From Sabellastarte sp. h YS-2021 (taxonomy: Eukaryota; Annelida; Polychaeta; Sabellida; Sabellidae): 64,000 nt of DNA. Location: NCBI GenBank assembly GCA_964017235.1, contig OZ024939.1, positions 45,114,241 through 45,178,240 of the forward strand, read 5' to 3'. Within the stretch, counting starts at the first letter, position 1; every line of letters begins with the position of its first letter. Under the pieces are notes generated by a model that searched no databases, had not been told where the DNA came from, and worked only from the letters and a program-made list of their open reading frames with translations. This document shows positions 31,599 through 43,433 of this stretch, in pieces. A program made the position numbers and the translations under genes.

Positions 31599-32003
31599 TT
31601 AACATGACTGTTTAAAATATAATACCTAAAACACTTATAAGATTAATAAAAATTATCCAAGTGAATGCAATAGAGCGCCGCCATGTTGGCTGTTCCACCA
31701 ATTTAACAGGGATGATTTTTTTTCTCTTAAGATATACCGTAAATTTTTTTTCTGTTTTTTTTTCTTTTACATTTGAAAGAATTGTTTCTTTTAAAAGAAA
31801 TTTTCCTTTTTACAATCGTTTTGCACCATAACTAATGTAAATAACAAAACCATAAATATTTTCTTCTGTTTATTAAAAATGCATGGGGAAGTTGATGCAA
31901 CAGCCTTCATGTTGATTCAGAATTTTAGATGGTTTAGAAATCGCTCTCGGCCAATCAGAATGACGGACACATCCATGTCATGTTAGAATTTTGGTTTCAT
32001 AAG

Positions 32004-33130
32004 CCTCTTTCCCGTTCCAAGCATCTGACAATCCATTTCTGGCAGTGTTTACTTCCGTAGGGAACAACAGGAATCGAGATTTTCTGGGGATATATTCTTG
32101 TGGTGTTATATATAGCAAAGTTATTTGACAATGTATGTATAATAATTATCAATTGATGCATAATACTTATTTTGATGCATTTTATAACGGCTGTCATGTT
32201 TCAGTTTTAGTGTATTTATCTTTTAAAATGAAGGGTACATGAAACTCCAGGAGCCTGTCAGGAGTGCTTACATGTTTTACGTTGGTTCAACTGATCACCA
32301 TCGCCAGATTATGGTCACCCCCCTGAATAACTACTTTGATTTTGGAATCATTTTTCCTTCATTGTGCTTTGTTTTAAACTATAGGGATGAGAATTTTAGG
32401 GGGATACTTCGATTTTACAGCAAGGTTATGTCCCGGGACATCCCGATATGTAACATATTGGCTATATGTCTTGAAGTGCTACTGTAAAGTGTGAGAACTG
32501 GGAAGTGTTTCATCTAGGGAAGTGCTTTATATCACGGGATGCCTTGTTTTACGATAGTAGCAACATTTTACAAAATGAAAGCCTAAAAAAGATTAAATGC
32601 TTTAAACTCTGAACTCACAGCAGTAGCACCAACTCATCAATTTTCATGAGAAGATATGAGGTCATGGATGTCCCGGGTTTTTCTAACAATATTTTATAAA
32701 ATGGAACCTTCAATGAAGATCAATTAAATACCTTAAACTTGGGAATTCACGGCAGTAGCATCAACTGATTAATATTCATGAGAAGATAGGTCACAGATTT
32801 CCTGGAAAACTAACGATAAAAAAATCAACCAATGAAATTATTTCCCAACATTTAGCCAGTAATTTACATATCGGGATGTCCCGTGATTTAACCATTGCAT
32901 CGATTTTATGGTGACCTTAAACAGTAAATATTAATGCAGCCATATAGTCATAAAATTTGAATAAAACCTGTTCCAAGCATCTGAGTATCCATTTCTGGCA
33001 GTGCTTCCATAGGGAACAACAGGAATAATTGCTCAAAAGCTATATTTTGTAAAGAGTTGTATGGCTCTTTCCCGTTCCAAGCATTTGAGAACCCATTTCT
33101 GGCAGTGTTTACTTCCGTAGGGAACAACAG
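32004..33130. repeat. Three direct copies of a ~68-bp repeat
   Basis: Copies at 32,004-32,072, 32,967-33,025 and 33,064-33,130 share GTTCCAAGCAT, CCATTTCTGGCAGTG and AGGGAACAACAG. The first is also present in the duplicated segment at 63,459-63,527. Confidence 0.8.
32431..32883. repeat. Inverted CGGGATGTCCCG motif pair around a tandem repeat
   Basis: TCCCGGGACATCCCGATATG (32,431-32,450) and CATATCGGGATGTCCCG (32,867-32,883) are inverted copies. Between them two ~130-bp direct repeats (about 32,560-32,690 and 32,691-32,815) share 'gcagtagca-caact' and 'ttcatgagaagat'. The structure suggests a decayed hairpin-ended non-autonomous element. Confidence 0.6.
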
Positions 33131-33484
33131 CTCAGAAGCTTTTCTCCACTACAGATTTTGAAATGACTGTAAATAAAGTATAATTATATAGAACACCTCA
33201 CTAAAGGAGTCTTTGGGAAGTTTATATGTGGTAATAAGGTTTTCCATTTCAAAACAGCACTTTTCGTTAGAGAAAATGCATTAAATGAAGGATATATGTC
33301 ACCAATAGTATAGTTTTAATAGAAAAGAAATGTCACATGACACAGAAAACCACTCTGGTTATTTGATAATGTTGGACTTTAGACAAAACTTACCTGAGAC
33401 AAAAGTTTCAACTTTAAGACTGGATTTAAGCTTAAGACCTGGCTAAGTTTAAGACCTTTCATGAATACGGGCCCTGGACTTCAT

Positions 33485-34715
33485 TTCTAAACTGGTGGGA
33501 TGTGTAGTTGCTAAACAGCTGGTTTATCATATTCATGTACATGGTTTGGATAACTCAACCAGTCAGGTCACTCAATGGAGTCGGCTCTGCTTTCCATCAA
33601 AAATGATATTCATTTGTCACTATCTCAGGATGAAGCTACTGCCTTTGTACTTCTAGATTTCTCTGGTGCCTTTGATACTATAGATCATTTCACTCCTCTC
33701 AGCTGACTGGTTCTCTTCTCGTTTGACAGAACGTTATCAGTCTGTTAAGTTTGGTTTTACTTTGTCAGATTTACAAAAAGTGCTGTTTGGCATTCCTCAG
33801 AGTTCTGATGATGTCAAAGAATGGATGTCAAGATGTCAAAGAATGGATGTCGGCTAGCAAACTCAAACTCAATCCTGATAAAACTGAGTTCATACTTTTT
33901 GGCTCCAAGAAACAGAGAGAATGGTTAAATGCATGTTTCCCAATAGGCATCTTGGGCAACCCTCTTCACCCCACCAAGTCAGTCAGGAACCTGGGTGTGT
34001 GGTTTAATTCTGATTTTACCTTCTCTAAACATGTCCAGAATGTTTGTAAAGGCTGCTTCATTCAATGGAGGGATTTTAGGAATATTTAGCAGTTCTTGAC
34101 TGATGATGCCGGTTGCCAATGCTTTTGTCAGTAGCCTGTTGGACTACTGTAACTTACTTTTCAGGAGTCTCTCCAAATTCAGTCTTCATAGATTACAGTC
34201 CATACAACACAGTGCAGCTAGAATTGTTACAAATGCGAGTAAATACACTCGGATAACTCTGGTACTCCATTGACTCCCTATTCAGTTTTGCTCAAAGTTC
34301 AAATTGGTTACCCTTGTATACAAGTTTATTCATACTGGTTTCCCTATCCACATACTCCACCACTTACAATACTAGACGTAATCAGAGTGCTGCCAATTTC
34401 CTCAATGTACCAAAATTTCAACCTAAAATTCACAAGTCTACCAAACATTTTGGCTTCAGTTTGGCCTTTGATGCTCCCACTGTTTGGAATTCACTTCCTG
34501 AAGACATTCATGCATCACCCACTATTGCCTCTTTTAGAAAGAAGCTCAAAACCTATCTCTATGCAAAGGCATATCCTCCTTAGCTCATTTTTTCTTATGG
34601 CTTCTTCGTGGTGCTGACCTATTTCTGTCCCTGGACTTTGAACTTGAATATTGTTATTGTGTTCCACTTCTCAGTGGAGATTAAGCACTATAAAAGTCGA
34701 ATTAGAATTAGATAT
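33485..34715 (+). mobile_element. CR1/L2/Jockey-like LINE remnant 1
   Basis: Plus-strand pieces of a non-LTR reverse transcriptase: SKLVGCVVAKQL near 33,490, FLDFSGAFDTIDH-type motif A near 33,655, then SKLKLNPDKTEFILFGSK (about 33,852-33,905) and SVRNLGVWFNSDFTFSKHV, ending in FAFDAPTVWNSLP-type and FRKKLKTYLYAKAYPP (to 34,583). The YADD palm block is deleted and several frameshifts follow. The 3' end is 'gattaagcactataaaagtc' plus an ATTAGA-type tail instead of poly(A). Confidence 0.8.
33751..34089 (+). pseudogene. LINE RT fragment (copy 1)
   Basis: The frame reads EWMSASKLKLNPDKTEFILF, then SVRNLGVWFNSDFTFSKHVQ, the part of a CR1/L2-like RT just after the catalytic YADD. The upstream motif C block is missing, joined instead to unrelated-frame sequence, so it is an internal deletion derivative. 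The copy at 35,952 shows the same region with its YVDD retained. Confidence 0.75.
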
Positions 34716-34984
34716 CCCGATCCCTAGGCTAACCAGTTAACCGGTGCTGGGCCGGAATGCTCATGTTTCCTCCTCTGAGGCTGGGAAATGGAGGAAAGAG
34801 ATCTGCCTAAGGAGATTCTAGAGAAGTCAGTAAGAGTGAATGAAGGAAGAAAAGTGGACCCGCACTTCTGATATCTGCTTAAAAGGACCTGAAGGTAAGA
34901 TTAACTAAAAGGATTAACATTTCAAACATTACTATTGTAATATATAATGTACTACAGTACAAAACATTGGGCAGACAAGAGCTT

Positions 34985-35810
34985 AGTGGGTCATAATGTT
35001 TGACAGCAACCACAGGCCCAAGGTGATAAGGAATCAGCCCAAGCCACATCGTTTAGCTAAACTTGGTTGACATTATTGTGTGACATCATTGACAACGCCT
35101 AGAGACTCTGCTCTGAAAGTCCCCCTTGGGAAGTTCTTAGAAGCAGGGCATGAGCTTTGAACTGATACAAAGTCAGAGCACAGGATCACTGTTTGATTCA
35201 AGAAGCTTAAAAGAGCAATAACCTTCCAAATTGTTTTTGAATGAGACAAAAACAAGCTCCTTGTTGGCACTTTTTACTTTGCTCTTGTCAAGATAATAAC
35301 TCAGGGCTCTTATTGGGCAGACATCTGTTCTCTTTGGCAGATTTGTTTAGAGTGAAAGCCAAGGCTAGAATAACCACTGGGCAGCACCCTCTAGTCCAAA
35401 CTAGCTGGTTCTTGGCCAAGAAACTAGGTGAGGAATAAAGAGACACCTGGGATCATCATTTCTGATGTTGAATGTTCTGATTTAAGCAGGCATGTATTTA
35501 ACTTCTGTGCTTACCTAATCCTAGAAGGGGAAAACGGCTTTCAATGTCATTTAGAGAAGCACTTTTGAGTAGTTCAAACAGAGGATTTCTCAGCTGAGGT
35601 AACACTTGGGAAAAGTTTAAAGTTGGGATATCCCATACAACACTTTTGATATCTGTATTGAAGCGATCTAACAGTCTATTAAGATTCTCATCTTGACTGA
35701 TATTGATGAGGGAATCACAATCTTGTCCACAACACTTACATGTAACCATAAAAAGTACTAGGCAGCAGGTTTCATCTCTCTCTGGCATGCGGCGATCTCT
35801 CTCTGGCACG
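34985..35810 (-). pseudogene. DIRS tyrosine recombinase, C-terminal part
   Basis: Minus-strand blocks recognisable from DIRS recombinases: LNRLLDRFNTD then NFSQVLPQLRNPLFELLKSA (near 35,690-35,570), CPIRALSYYLDKSK and ELVFVSFKNN (near 35,310-35,225), and finally PYHLGPVVAV near 35,035-35,005. Such recombinases integrate circular element DNA without a DDE integrase. Fossil, broken. Confidence 0.7.
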
Positions 35811-35814
35811 CGGC

Positions 35815-37025
35815 GAACCTACGGCTCTAGTTCTTCTTGATTTATCAGCCGCGTTTGACACCATAGATCATAATATTCTCCTCAGTTACCTTAAATCCTG
35901 GTTTGGTCTTGGTGGAACTGTTCTAAAATGGTTTGCTTCCTACCTGAGTGATTGATGCCAGACCATCAAGATAGCAAAATTATCCGCCTTCATCCGCATA
36001 TTAAATTTCACTTCTATGTGGATGACACATGGCTATACATCCCTCTCTCCCATAAGAATGCCTCTGCTGCTCTTGCCAAGCTAAATGCCTGCCTTCATGA
36101 TGTTCAACGATGGATGTCTCTTAGTAAACTGAAGCTCAACCCAGAAAAAACTGAATTTATTGTCTTTGGCTCTAAGGCTCAGCGTCAGAAGATTTCCTCC
36201 AATTTTCCTGTTAGTATTCTTGGTAGCCTTTTTCATCCGGTTGATTCGGTCAGAAATCTAGATGTGTGGTTTGATGCAGCATTTTCCTTCTCTAAACATG
36301 TCAAGAGGACCTGTAATGTGTGCTTTCTTCAGATGTGCGACCTTCGTAGAATAAGAGAGTATCTTACTCCAGAAGTGGCAGTCCTTGCTGCAAATGCCCT
36401 GGTTAATAGTCGTCTAGACTACTGCAACTGTCTGTTTAGGGGTTTGTCATGTTTCAATCTGCACAAATTGCAAAGTATTCAGAATACCCTTGCTCGTATT
36501 GTTACAAATCATAGAAAGTATGCTCATGTTACACCCATTCTGAAGCAACTCCACTGGGTGCCCATTAACTATAGATGTATGTTCAAAACTGCAACACTAG
36601 TTTATAAATTTTTACATAGTGGTTCTCCTTCCTATTTTCAACCATTCTTGTCACTCAGCAGTTGTTCCTACAGTACCAGGCCTAGTCACCCAGATCGTCA
36701 ATACCTTACTGTTCCTCCTTTCCGCTGATCAGTCTTCAAGTCAGTCAACATTTTGATCACAGCTTTGCCTTTGATGCTCCAAAGATCTGGAATGAACATC
36801 ATGAGATGCGCAGTGCAGCATCAGTTGCCTCCTTCAGAAAGAAGCTTAAAACTTACCTGTTTGCAAAAGCATATCCCCCCATAGCCTCTCCTGTCACCCT
36901 GTGTCTCCTTGGTATAACCTGGCTATGTCCTCGGATTAATGTTAACTGCCTTGCTTTATGTTTAGTTGCACCTTAAAGTCCGTCACTGATGGAGATTAAA
37001 CGTTATAAAAGTCCACAATAGATTA
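35815..37025 (+). mobile_element. CR1/L2/Jockey-like LINE remnant 2, inserted in the DIRS element
   Basis: Plus-strand LINE beginning within RT ([20 protein letters not shown] at about 35,829) and ending in the family's 3' sequence 'ggagattaaacgttataaaa' plus an ATTAGATT-like tail near 37,020. DIRS recombinase sequence lies on both sides on the opposite strand, so the LINE is the younger insertion. A 22-bp unit (ATCTCTCTCTGGCA-GCGGCG) is repeated at its left edge (35,775-35,815). Confidence 0.8.
35952..36728 (+). pseudogene. LINE reverse transcriptase fragment (copy 2)
   Basis: A 258-residue frame: IKFHFYVDDTWLYIP gives the catalytic YVDD (about 36,015), followed by SKLKLNPEKTEFIVFGSK, DSVRNLDVWFDAAFSFSKHV, NALVNSRLDYCNCLF, LHKLQSIQNTLARIVTN and LHWVPI, the standard C-terminal order of CR1/L2/Jockey-type RT. 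The piece between motif A (35,829) and YVDD is deleted, and the frame breaks at about 36,727, with C-terminal sequence (AFDAPKIWNE-type) continuing to about 36,890. Confidence 0.82.
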
Positions 37026-37029
37026 GATT

Positions 37030-37240
37030 TCTGTCCTGAAAAAGGTGGTGAGAAAGTCCACTATTTGTATAACAGATCTTGAAGTACAACTGAGTAGATT
37101 CACACCATTTGACAAATATGGCCCACCTTGCCTTGCAGGCTCCTGTGGTTGAACATCTTTGAGAAGCTTCAGTTCTTGCTGTACCTTGATCAGAGAAACA
37201 TTGTTCCTTGGCAGCTGAAGCTTTAGGCATGAGGATTCAG
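37030..37240 (-). pseudogene. DIRS tyrosine recombinase, N-terminal part
   Basis: STTGACKARWAIFVKWCEST then HHLFQDRNLIYCG matches the SAM-like N-terminal part of DIRS recombinases (typically 'S-Y-W-F-WC' followed by 'FL-LF--R-L'). The CR1/L2-like LINE separates it from the C-terminal part. Fossil. Confidence 0.65.
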
Positions 37241-37281
37241 ATGGAGGAGGTCCCTGTGCAGACTCCCATTGAATGGTTGAG

Positions 37282-37660
37282 TCAACAGATTAGGATGAGG
37301 GTATTTAGGACAACAACATTACCAGATCTCAGAACCAAGGTATGTTTGGCCAACCGAGAGCTATCAAGATTACAGTCACGCAATGGTGGTTTAATACCCA
37401 CGCTCACCACACTGCTCAGAAGGGACACTGGAGAAATACATACAGATTCAGATCTTAACATGAGGGCACCCACTGCCCAGGCTTTCTGGACTGAAACTGG
37501 GGATACAAATCGTGGCAGTTTGTTGTTGAACCTGTTGGTAAATAGATGCACTTGAGCTTTGCCTCCTTGCAAACTAAGCAAATACTTCTTAAAGGAATAA
37601 CCGCTCAGTCTGAATGACCTAACCAAGTTTTGTTTGTCTGTGATCAATTTAGACATCCTG
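37282..37660 (-). pseudogene. DIRS RNase H C-terminal region
   Basis: VHLFTNRFNNKLPRFVSPVS (about 37,555-37,500) is the 'D-FAT--N-KLP-F-SP' block that closes the RT-RNase H frame in DIRS elements. It lies just upstream, on the minus strand, of the recombinase start. Fossil. Confidence 0.65.
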
Positions 37661-37699
37661 GAATGTGCTTGAATCTAGTACATCAGCTTTCTCTAAGCA

Positions 37700-40600
37700 C
37701 AATTTGAGATGAGTATAGAGAGACCTAGGGATAGGAATTTCCTTCTAGAGGGACTCCGACACATGCCAGTTTTTCTTTAGGTGCCACTGGATTGGGCCCA
37801 TGTGTAGTTGACCACAAAGGCACTTCCTACTTTATGCATTAATAACTGACAATGTCGAAGTCCTGCTTTAGGGTCTAATTCTTACTTTTGCATGTTAACT
37901 ACGCAGCCTAGATCCTGACAAAGGACTAGGAGAGATTGGGTTTCATGGTGACATGATTCATGGTGACAGCTTTTACTAACCGGTCATCAAGGTACTCTTT
38001 GTACCTTGGCTTGAGCCACGAGTTTCAGTTCATTTATTATAATGGTGAACTCAATGGAAATTGTAACCAAGACCAAATAGAAGAGCTTTGAATGGGAAAG
38101 CCTGACAAGTTGTAGTGGAATCTGAGGATCTTTCTGGACCATGGTTTATAGGAATGTATAATAAATCTCACAATAAAAGAGGTTACATTGAGAAGCCACA
38201 AAGTAAGACTTGTTTGGGGTGAACTGATATATATTTAGGTGGCACTGAAAGGTTTAATGCAAAGACAGACTGAAAGTACCTGCTTCTCAGTGGCTGTTAG
38301 TAGACCTATGCGAAACATGAGCTGTGATACTGAACAAACTGGTCTTGATAGAGGGGATTTATTTTAGAACAAAATTCTGTGGTCATTCTGAATCAAGCCA
38401 ATCCTAGTAATAGATTATAATGATAACCCCTGAACTGAACCACTGTTGTTGACAAATGGCTAGCATGGCCTGTGTGCCATGGTGTCAGACTTCCATTGTA
38501 GAGGCTCTAGTTAACCAGTCATCTGGTGGATTATTATACCCCTTGCCTGAGCCATGAGTTCCATCCATGTTACTGCTATGGGGAACTCTTGACATTGCAA
38601 ACAGACCATAAAGGGGGATCCTTAAATTGGAAGGTATGAATCTCAGCCACGTCCTTTACCTATGACCAGCAAGGACACCCACTCTCACTTTTGCAGGAAA
38701 AGCCTTATAGACTCTGGGGTTTCCTTCTTGAAAGTCTTCGTGTTAAGATTCAGAAAGTTCAAATCCAAGATGGGCCTCTGTTTGCTGTTTGTTTTGGATG
38801 CAGATTAGTTTGTTGTAGAAAGCCAGGAAGGAGCGAAGCTTTACCCGCTCCGTTGCCTATTTTTATAAGAGGGACTGCAATGCCTCCTGCATATGGTATT
38901 CCTAAAGAGATGACATAGCCACTCTTAAGAAGTAGTCTGATCAGAGGAGCTTTGATGAAAAGTAGGCTCTCTTTTAAAAATTAAATCACTCTTACAGTCC
39001 AACCCAACTTTGCACAGTACTTACTACATTTTTAGCAGGTTGTGCAGAAACAAGGTGAATTACAAAACAAGAATCTTTTACAAACTTTGTTCTGTTCCTT
39101 CTCTCCTTGACCTCTGGAACCAATGGAGCTCCAGATTGGTCAGGGCTCTGACCGGCTCAAAGGGAAGATTTACTGACAGGAGAAGGCTTCTATTTGGCCA
39201 AAGATAATGTCAGTCAGGAGTTGTAGAGCATTACACATTTTATTTAAAAGTCATCAATGTTGTCCAAATGCTTGTGAGAATTCTTGGTTTTGATAAAGTC
39301 TTTATGAAACAATTTCACACTACCTGGATCTTAGGTTCTTGGTTTTCTTATGTAAAGGTTGAATGAAACAACTGGCTGGTTGTAAATAGTGCTACATCGT
39401 CTTCATTCTCTTAGAATTTCTTTCAAATGGATGAATGAGGGCAAATTCAACCAGCTTTTGACGGCATAACAAACTGGTCAGTGTGAAATCCTCCTGACCC
39501 AGTGGAGCAAGTTTGATCAGCAGAGACTACTGTAAGGCTCATAGTCTCCTGTTAATTAGAAAGTCAGTCTTCCGGCAATATGTAGAAATATATCAGGCTG
39601 CAACTTTTTTTTGTTCAAGGCATTGGAGAAAACTGTAAATTCTTGGGTCTGCAATATCTGACCATCCATAAAAACTTGACTCTCTGAACTGTTTCCCTTT
39701 AAAACTGTTCCTCAGACAACAATTTATAAAGGTCTGATCTGCTTACTGTTCTGGAGTGGAAATAGCACCACCATTATCCTATTTAACTCCTACACCTGAT
39801 GATTGTTCATAATCTCAGAACCATAATTACAAAATATGAAGTCTCTATTAAACTAGTCTTAGTCAACTGATTATGTCATTCTTTTCGCATCTCATTATTA
39901 ACTTAGAGTTGTTGTTTTTTGAGAGAATAAATCTCTAATTAATATTGAGAATACTAAAATGGCCTGTCTTTTAAAATTAAACACAGGGAGATTTAGAATA
40001 CACATACACAGCTAATATGTTATATTTTCACCCAAAGGAGCATTAAAGTCAGAATGGTTCCATAACCATAGGTCTCGTTATTATTTAATCCAGTGCTCTG
40101 AACCAAATCATAATTATATTTTATTCAGCCCAAAACTTAAGATATTAAGATATATTAAGACTTTGCACTAGTCTGGTTACTAATTAGACCTTGTCCCTAT
40201 AGAAAGAATTTTCATTGAGATATCACAATTACATAAATTTTATTCCAAGTTAATAAAGTTATGCTGCTTGGCTCTTGAATTGTAAGCTATTTCTGATGAA
40301 GGAGTGAGGCTCCGAAAGCTTAAATAAATTTATTTATTTTATACGCTCTTTGTTTTTACTTTGTTTACTATTTTATATACATAAATTTTAATATGGTGCA
40401 CCTAACTCCCAATAAGGACAAAAAAATTCCTCCCAAAAGTGGGAGGTGGGCATTTTTGCACTTCAGTGCTTGAGGCCAGCACTTTCATACAGCCTTCTGG
40501 ATGAGCTTGCTCAGTGATAATTGAAATAACCATTAACATTATATTAGATTATAAGGCAGGCACACCACTCATACCCACTTTTTACTGGTTTTACTTTCTG

Positions 40601-40860
40601 TGAGAGGGTGAACTGTAGCCAGTACTGAGCTGGTAGGCTCAGGAAGACCAAATGACTCTCATATGCTCCCTTTGCATGAAAGAAAGAAAGAAAAGAAAAA
40701 TATCGATCTTCTTCTGCAGCAATGGTCACCCATCCCTCTACTAACCATGGCCAATGTTGCTGATTAGGCCAGCACATTGTATGTTGCCTTGATTAAAATA
40801 TTAATTTGTCATAAGTGGCTGCCACTTAAAACATTTGCTGCGGATGGTAATGACGTAAAG
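37700..40860 (-). pseudogene. Degraded middle of the DIRS element, with RT blocks
   Basis: Near 38,850-38,600 the minus strand encodes GPSWI/PILDLNFLNLNTKT-type and ETPESIRLFLQK text, the stretch just before motif A of DIRS reverse transcriptases. Elsewhere in this span I see only weak gag-like text (40,544-40,777) and no clear domain. Old and heavily broken. Confidence 0.5.
40246..40376 (+). repeat. Penelope-like mini-insert (inverted 5' piece plus 3' end)
   Basis: An antisense 5' segment (attccaagttaataaagtt... to 40,276) joins directly to a sense 3' end with the hammerhead-like core (CTGATGA at 40,293, GAAA at 40,314) and the terminal 'ctctttgtttttactttg' sequence. All internal sequence is absent. 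The same inverted-5'-plus-3' design is seen at 26,876-27,086 and 53,366. Confidence 0.8.
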
Positions 40861-40869
40861 AAAATCTGT

Positions 40870-42341
40870 CTGCTGTGCTTTTATATGTTAACACTTCCCT
40901 TTGTTGAGGTCTGTCCTGATGGTTTTCAACTGGCTGTGCATGTTCACTGGCACTTTTAGAAGACATCTATTGAAGCCGGCTGCCTGGTTGCAGTAAGTGG
41001 AGGCTTCACGAGCCGACTTCTCCCATCTTCTCAAATTGTCATGAGTAATCTGCCTGGAAGGAGGAGGTGTTGCAGCAATGCCTACAGCTCTGGCTATTCT
41101 ACTATACGAGCTGTTAAGCTTTGAGGCATCTGTACTCCACGAGGTAACTCTGTCTCTGGTGGCAGAACCAGGCTTCTGGTTAGTGAACAGGCCATACCAT
41201 TCCGACTGAGATTTGGGTGGTCATACAAACTGATCCCTCAATAATCCTCCTGCCTCAGAACTGCGTGAAGGGTAGCCTTCCACTAAGGTAACGTTTAATT
41301 TGGCCATCTTGTTGCAAAGCCACTCATCAGTCAGTAAATGGACAGACACTTTGCTACCTGGTTGAGATTTTGGACCTGCAAAAGGGTTCTTATCCCCTGT
41401 AGCCACTGTCGACTCTGTATCTGGAATGTGTGTCCAACCCATGTAGGACGTGATACCCCGTAAAGTTTCCCTGTAGGTTTGATCTTCAGATATTGTCTGG
41501 TCGGGGTCGGCAGGTGCATCTGGGTCCTGAACAGAGAGTTCACCCTCTTCTACAAAGATGTCGACTGGTAGTCGGTCCGAGAAATCAGTATCAGAGTCTG
41601 TGTCCATAGATGATACACTCTGATCCCTTGCCCATGCTGAGATCGATTTGCTGGTAACCTGATGTAAAGCAGGAGAGCCGGTGCCAGACAAATCTGAAGA
41701 TCGGCTGGTGTTGGGTTGAGCGAAGTGAAGCGACTTGCTAGTAGACTGCTTCTTTGAAGAATGGTGGTTGGTACTAGGCAAGTCTGCAGTAGAAGAGCGT
41801 TTCTGTTTCACAATTGGGGCGATTTGCTGGTAGCCTGTATCTGTGGGGTTGACTGGCCGGTACCTGGCAAATCTGAGCTGGCTGGTTGGTCGGTTGAAGA
41901 TCTAATGAATGGGGTAGAGGACTTGACGGCACCAACTGGTGGAGGGTGGGTCGGTGCAACTTTGGGAGCCTGAAAGGTCGGCTCTGGTTGGTCAAGAGAT
42001 TTGTTGAGAAGCAATGCCTCAAGTCAATAAAAAAGATCAGCCCACTTCTTATCCATTTCATCGATCCTGTCATCAGCTAAGGATCTGGAAGGTCTGGGTT
42101 TGACCAACTTATTGGGCTTATCTAAAGACTTGCTAGAATTAGACTTCTCTGAATTTGCTTTATTGTCCTTCTTCTTCCTGTCAGATCCAGAACTCGAACC
42201 AGGACAGCCCCCACTACTGTCACAGAGGACGGGTCAATGTGGGGGGAACTGTGTGAGTTCTTTTGTGGAGTGTCACTTTATTTTTTTAAGTCTGTAGCTT
42301 GGGGTGGATAACTGAAGACGTTCATCCTCCGTTAATATATT
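40870..42341 (-). pseudogene. DIRS gag body
   Basis: Contains a serine/proline-rich linker, then DQTISEDQTYRETLRGITSY, MGWTHIPDTES, NPFAGPKSQPGSKVSVHLLT, WLCNKMAKLNVTLVEGYPSR (41,300-41,240), SKWYGLF, SWSTDASKLNSSYSRIARAV and DNLRRWEKSAREASTYCNQA (about 41,040-40,985). These blocks recur in the many bivalve DIRS gag proteins. The putative nucleic-acid-binding particle protein of the element. Fossil, broken. Confidence 0.8.
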
Positions 42342-42349
42342 ACAAGCTT
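42342..42349 (+). repeat. Target-site duplication of LINE (left)
   Basis: ACAAGCTT, matching 45,797-45,804 on the other side of the LINE. Confidence 0.85.
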
Positions 42350-43433
42350 TTTTTTAATACTTTTTATTCATATAAACAACATACATAGACAAATAGTAGT
42401 ACAATACATACATTACAATTGAACATTACACTACATACAGTACAATACAATACAGTAGCTACATTACATTCTACATTATACTACATACATTACAAGAACA
42501 AACATGGCTACCAGATAAATTTTATTTGAAAGGGGGTTACTGCTAAATATTAAATACAATTTTTAAATTTTTAAAAAAATTTTTAAATAGTCTGGATTAG
42601 GTTTGCAATAAGCATCCATTTCCTTTTAAAACCTTTCTGTGGAGTCTGTTATGGCATGGAGGTAAGATTGTTCATCATACACACGCTTGATGTTAAGTTG
42701 TAATGCTTTAAAACTAAGTTTACGACCATCTTTTAGACATAGAAACAAATATTTTTCTGTAATAAGAATAATGGCATTTAAAGAGAATGGGATAGAGCCA
42801 CGATCTTTAAGTCCGAGCAGTAGTGTTTTTTATCAATATTTAAAAATGAACCTGGTTCATTTTGAATCCAATTTCTAAGTAAAATCCATATTTCAGTGGA
42901 TATGCATTATAGTTTCGGGCATATTTTTGCACAGGCGGCAGTGATTATTTTCCGATTTTTTTATCTTATGCAGCAAGACTTTTGTTCCCAATATACTATG
43001 TATGATTCTATATTGTAGCCAGATTATATGGTTATCTACGATGGTTTTGAAGCATATTAAATGTATATTTTGCCATTCTTTGGGTTTTAAATTGATTTGA
43101 AGTAACTGTTCCCACTTTTTTGTGTGTAATGGACTATCTTGTTTTTTTTTATCTTAGCACATCATAGAAGTCTTTACAACCTTTTTTTGACTTATGTATT
43201 AATGATAGTGTTGCAGGCCATATGGGTTTTTCTGGTATTAAATTTTTACTGTTAGTACCCTGTGTTTTTATCAATTTTCTTAAACCTGACTGCAGCCTAT
43301 AATAATCAATAAAATTAACACGATAATTTGTTCTCACTTCCTCTAGGGTAAGCATGTTGCCATCCCTATTGCATAGGTCTATTGGGTAGTTGATCCCCGC
43401 CTTATGACATTGTGGGAGGAAAAAAGTTTCATT

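Larger units (their letters stand above)
30918..31990. repeat. Tandem ~530-bp repeat, each unit headed by a giant hairpin
   Basis: Unit 1 is 30,918-31,450 and unit 2 about 31,451-31,990. Shared blocks include 'aaaacactt-taagatta', 'attatccaagtgaatgcaat', 'gccgccatgttggctgttcca' and 'ccaatcagaatgacggacac'. Each unit begins with an imperfect palindrome. The array follows P1 directly and recurs after P1'. It may be the terminal repeat region of P1 or an independent satellite. Confidence 0.75.

Noticed and set aside
32239-32487. 82-codon plus-strand frame, repeated at 63,694-63,942
   Set aside because: No recognisable domain and partly composed of the CCCGGGACATCCCG repeat; duplicated passively with the segment.
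37208-37555. 115-codon plus-strand frame considered as a host protein
   Set aside because: The opposite strand carries DIRS RNase H and recombinase blocks; the plus frame is their shadow.
41221-41811. Serine-rich 196-codon frame that looks like a host nuclear protein
   Set aside because: The blocks at its end (TYRETLRGITSY, MGWTHIP, MAKLNVTLVEGYPSR) are those of DIRS gag proteins, and gag sequence continues on both sides.
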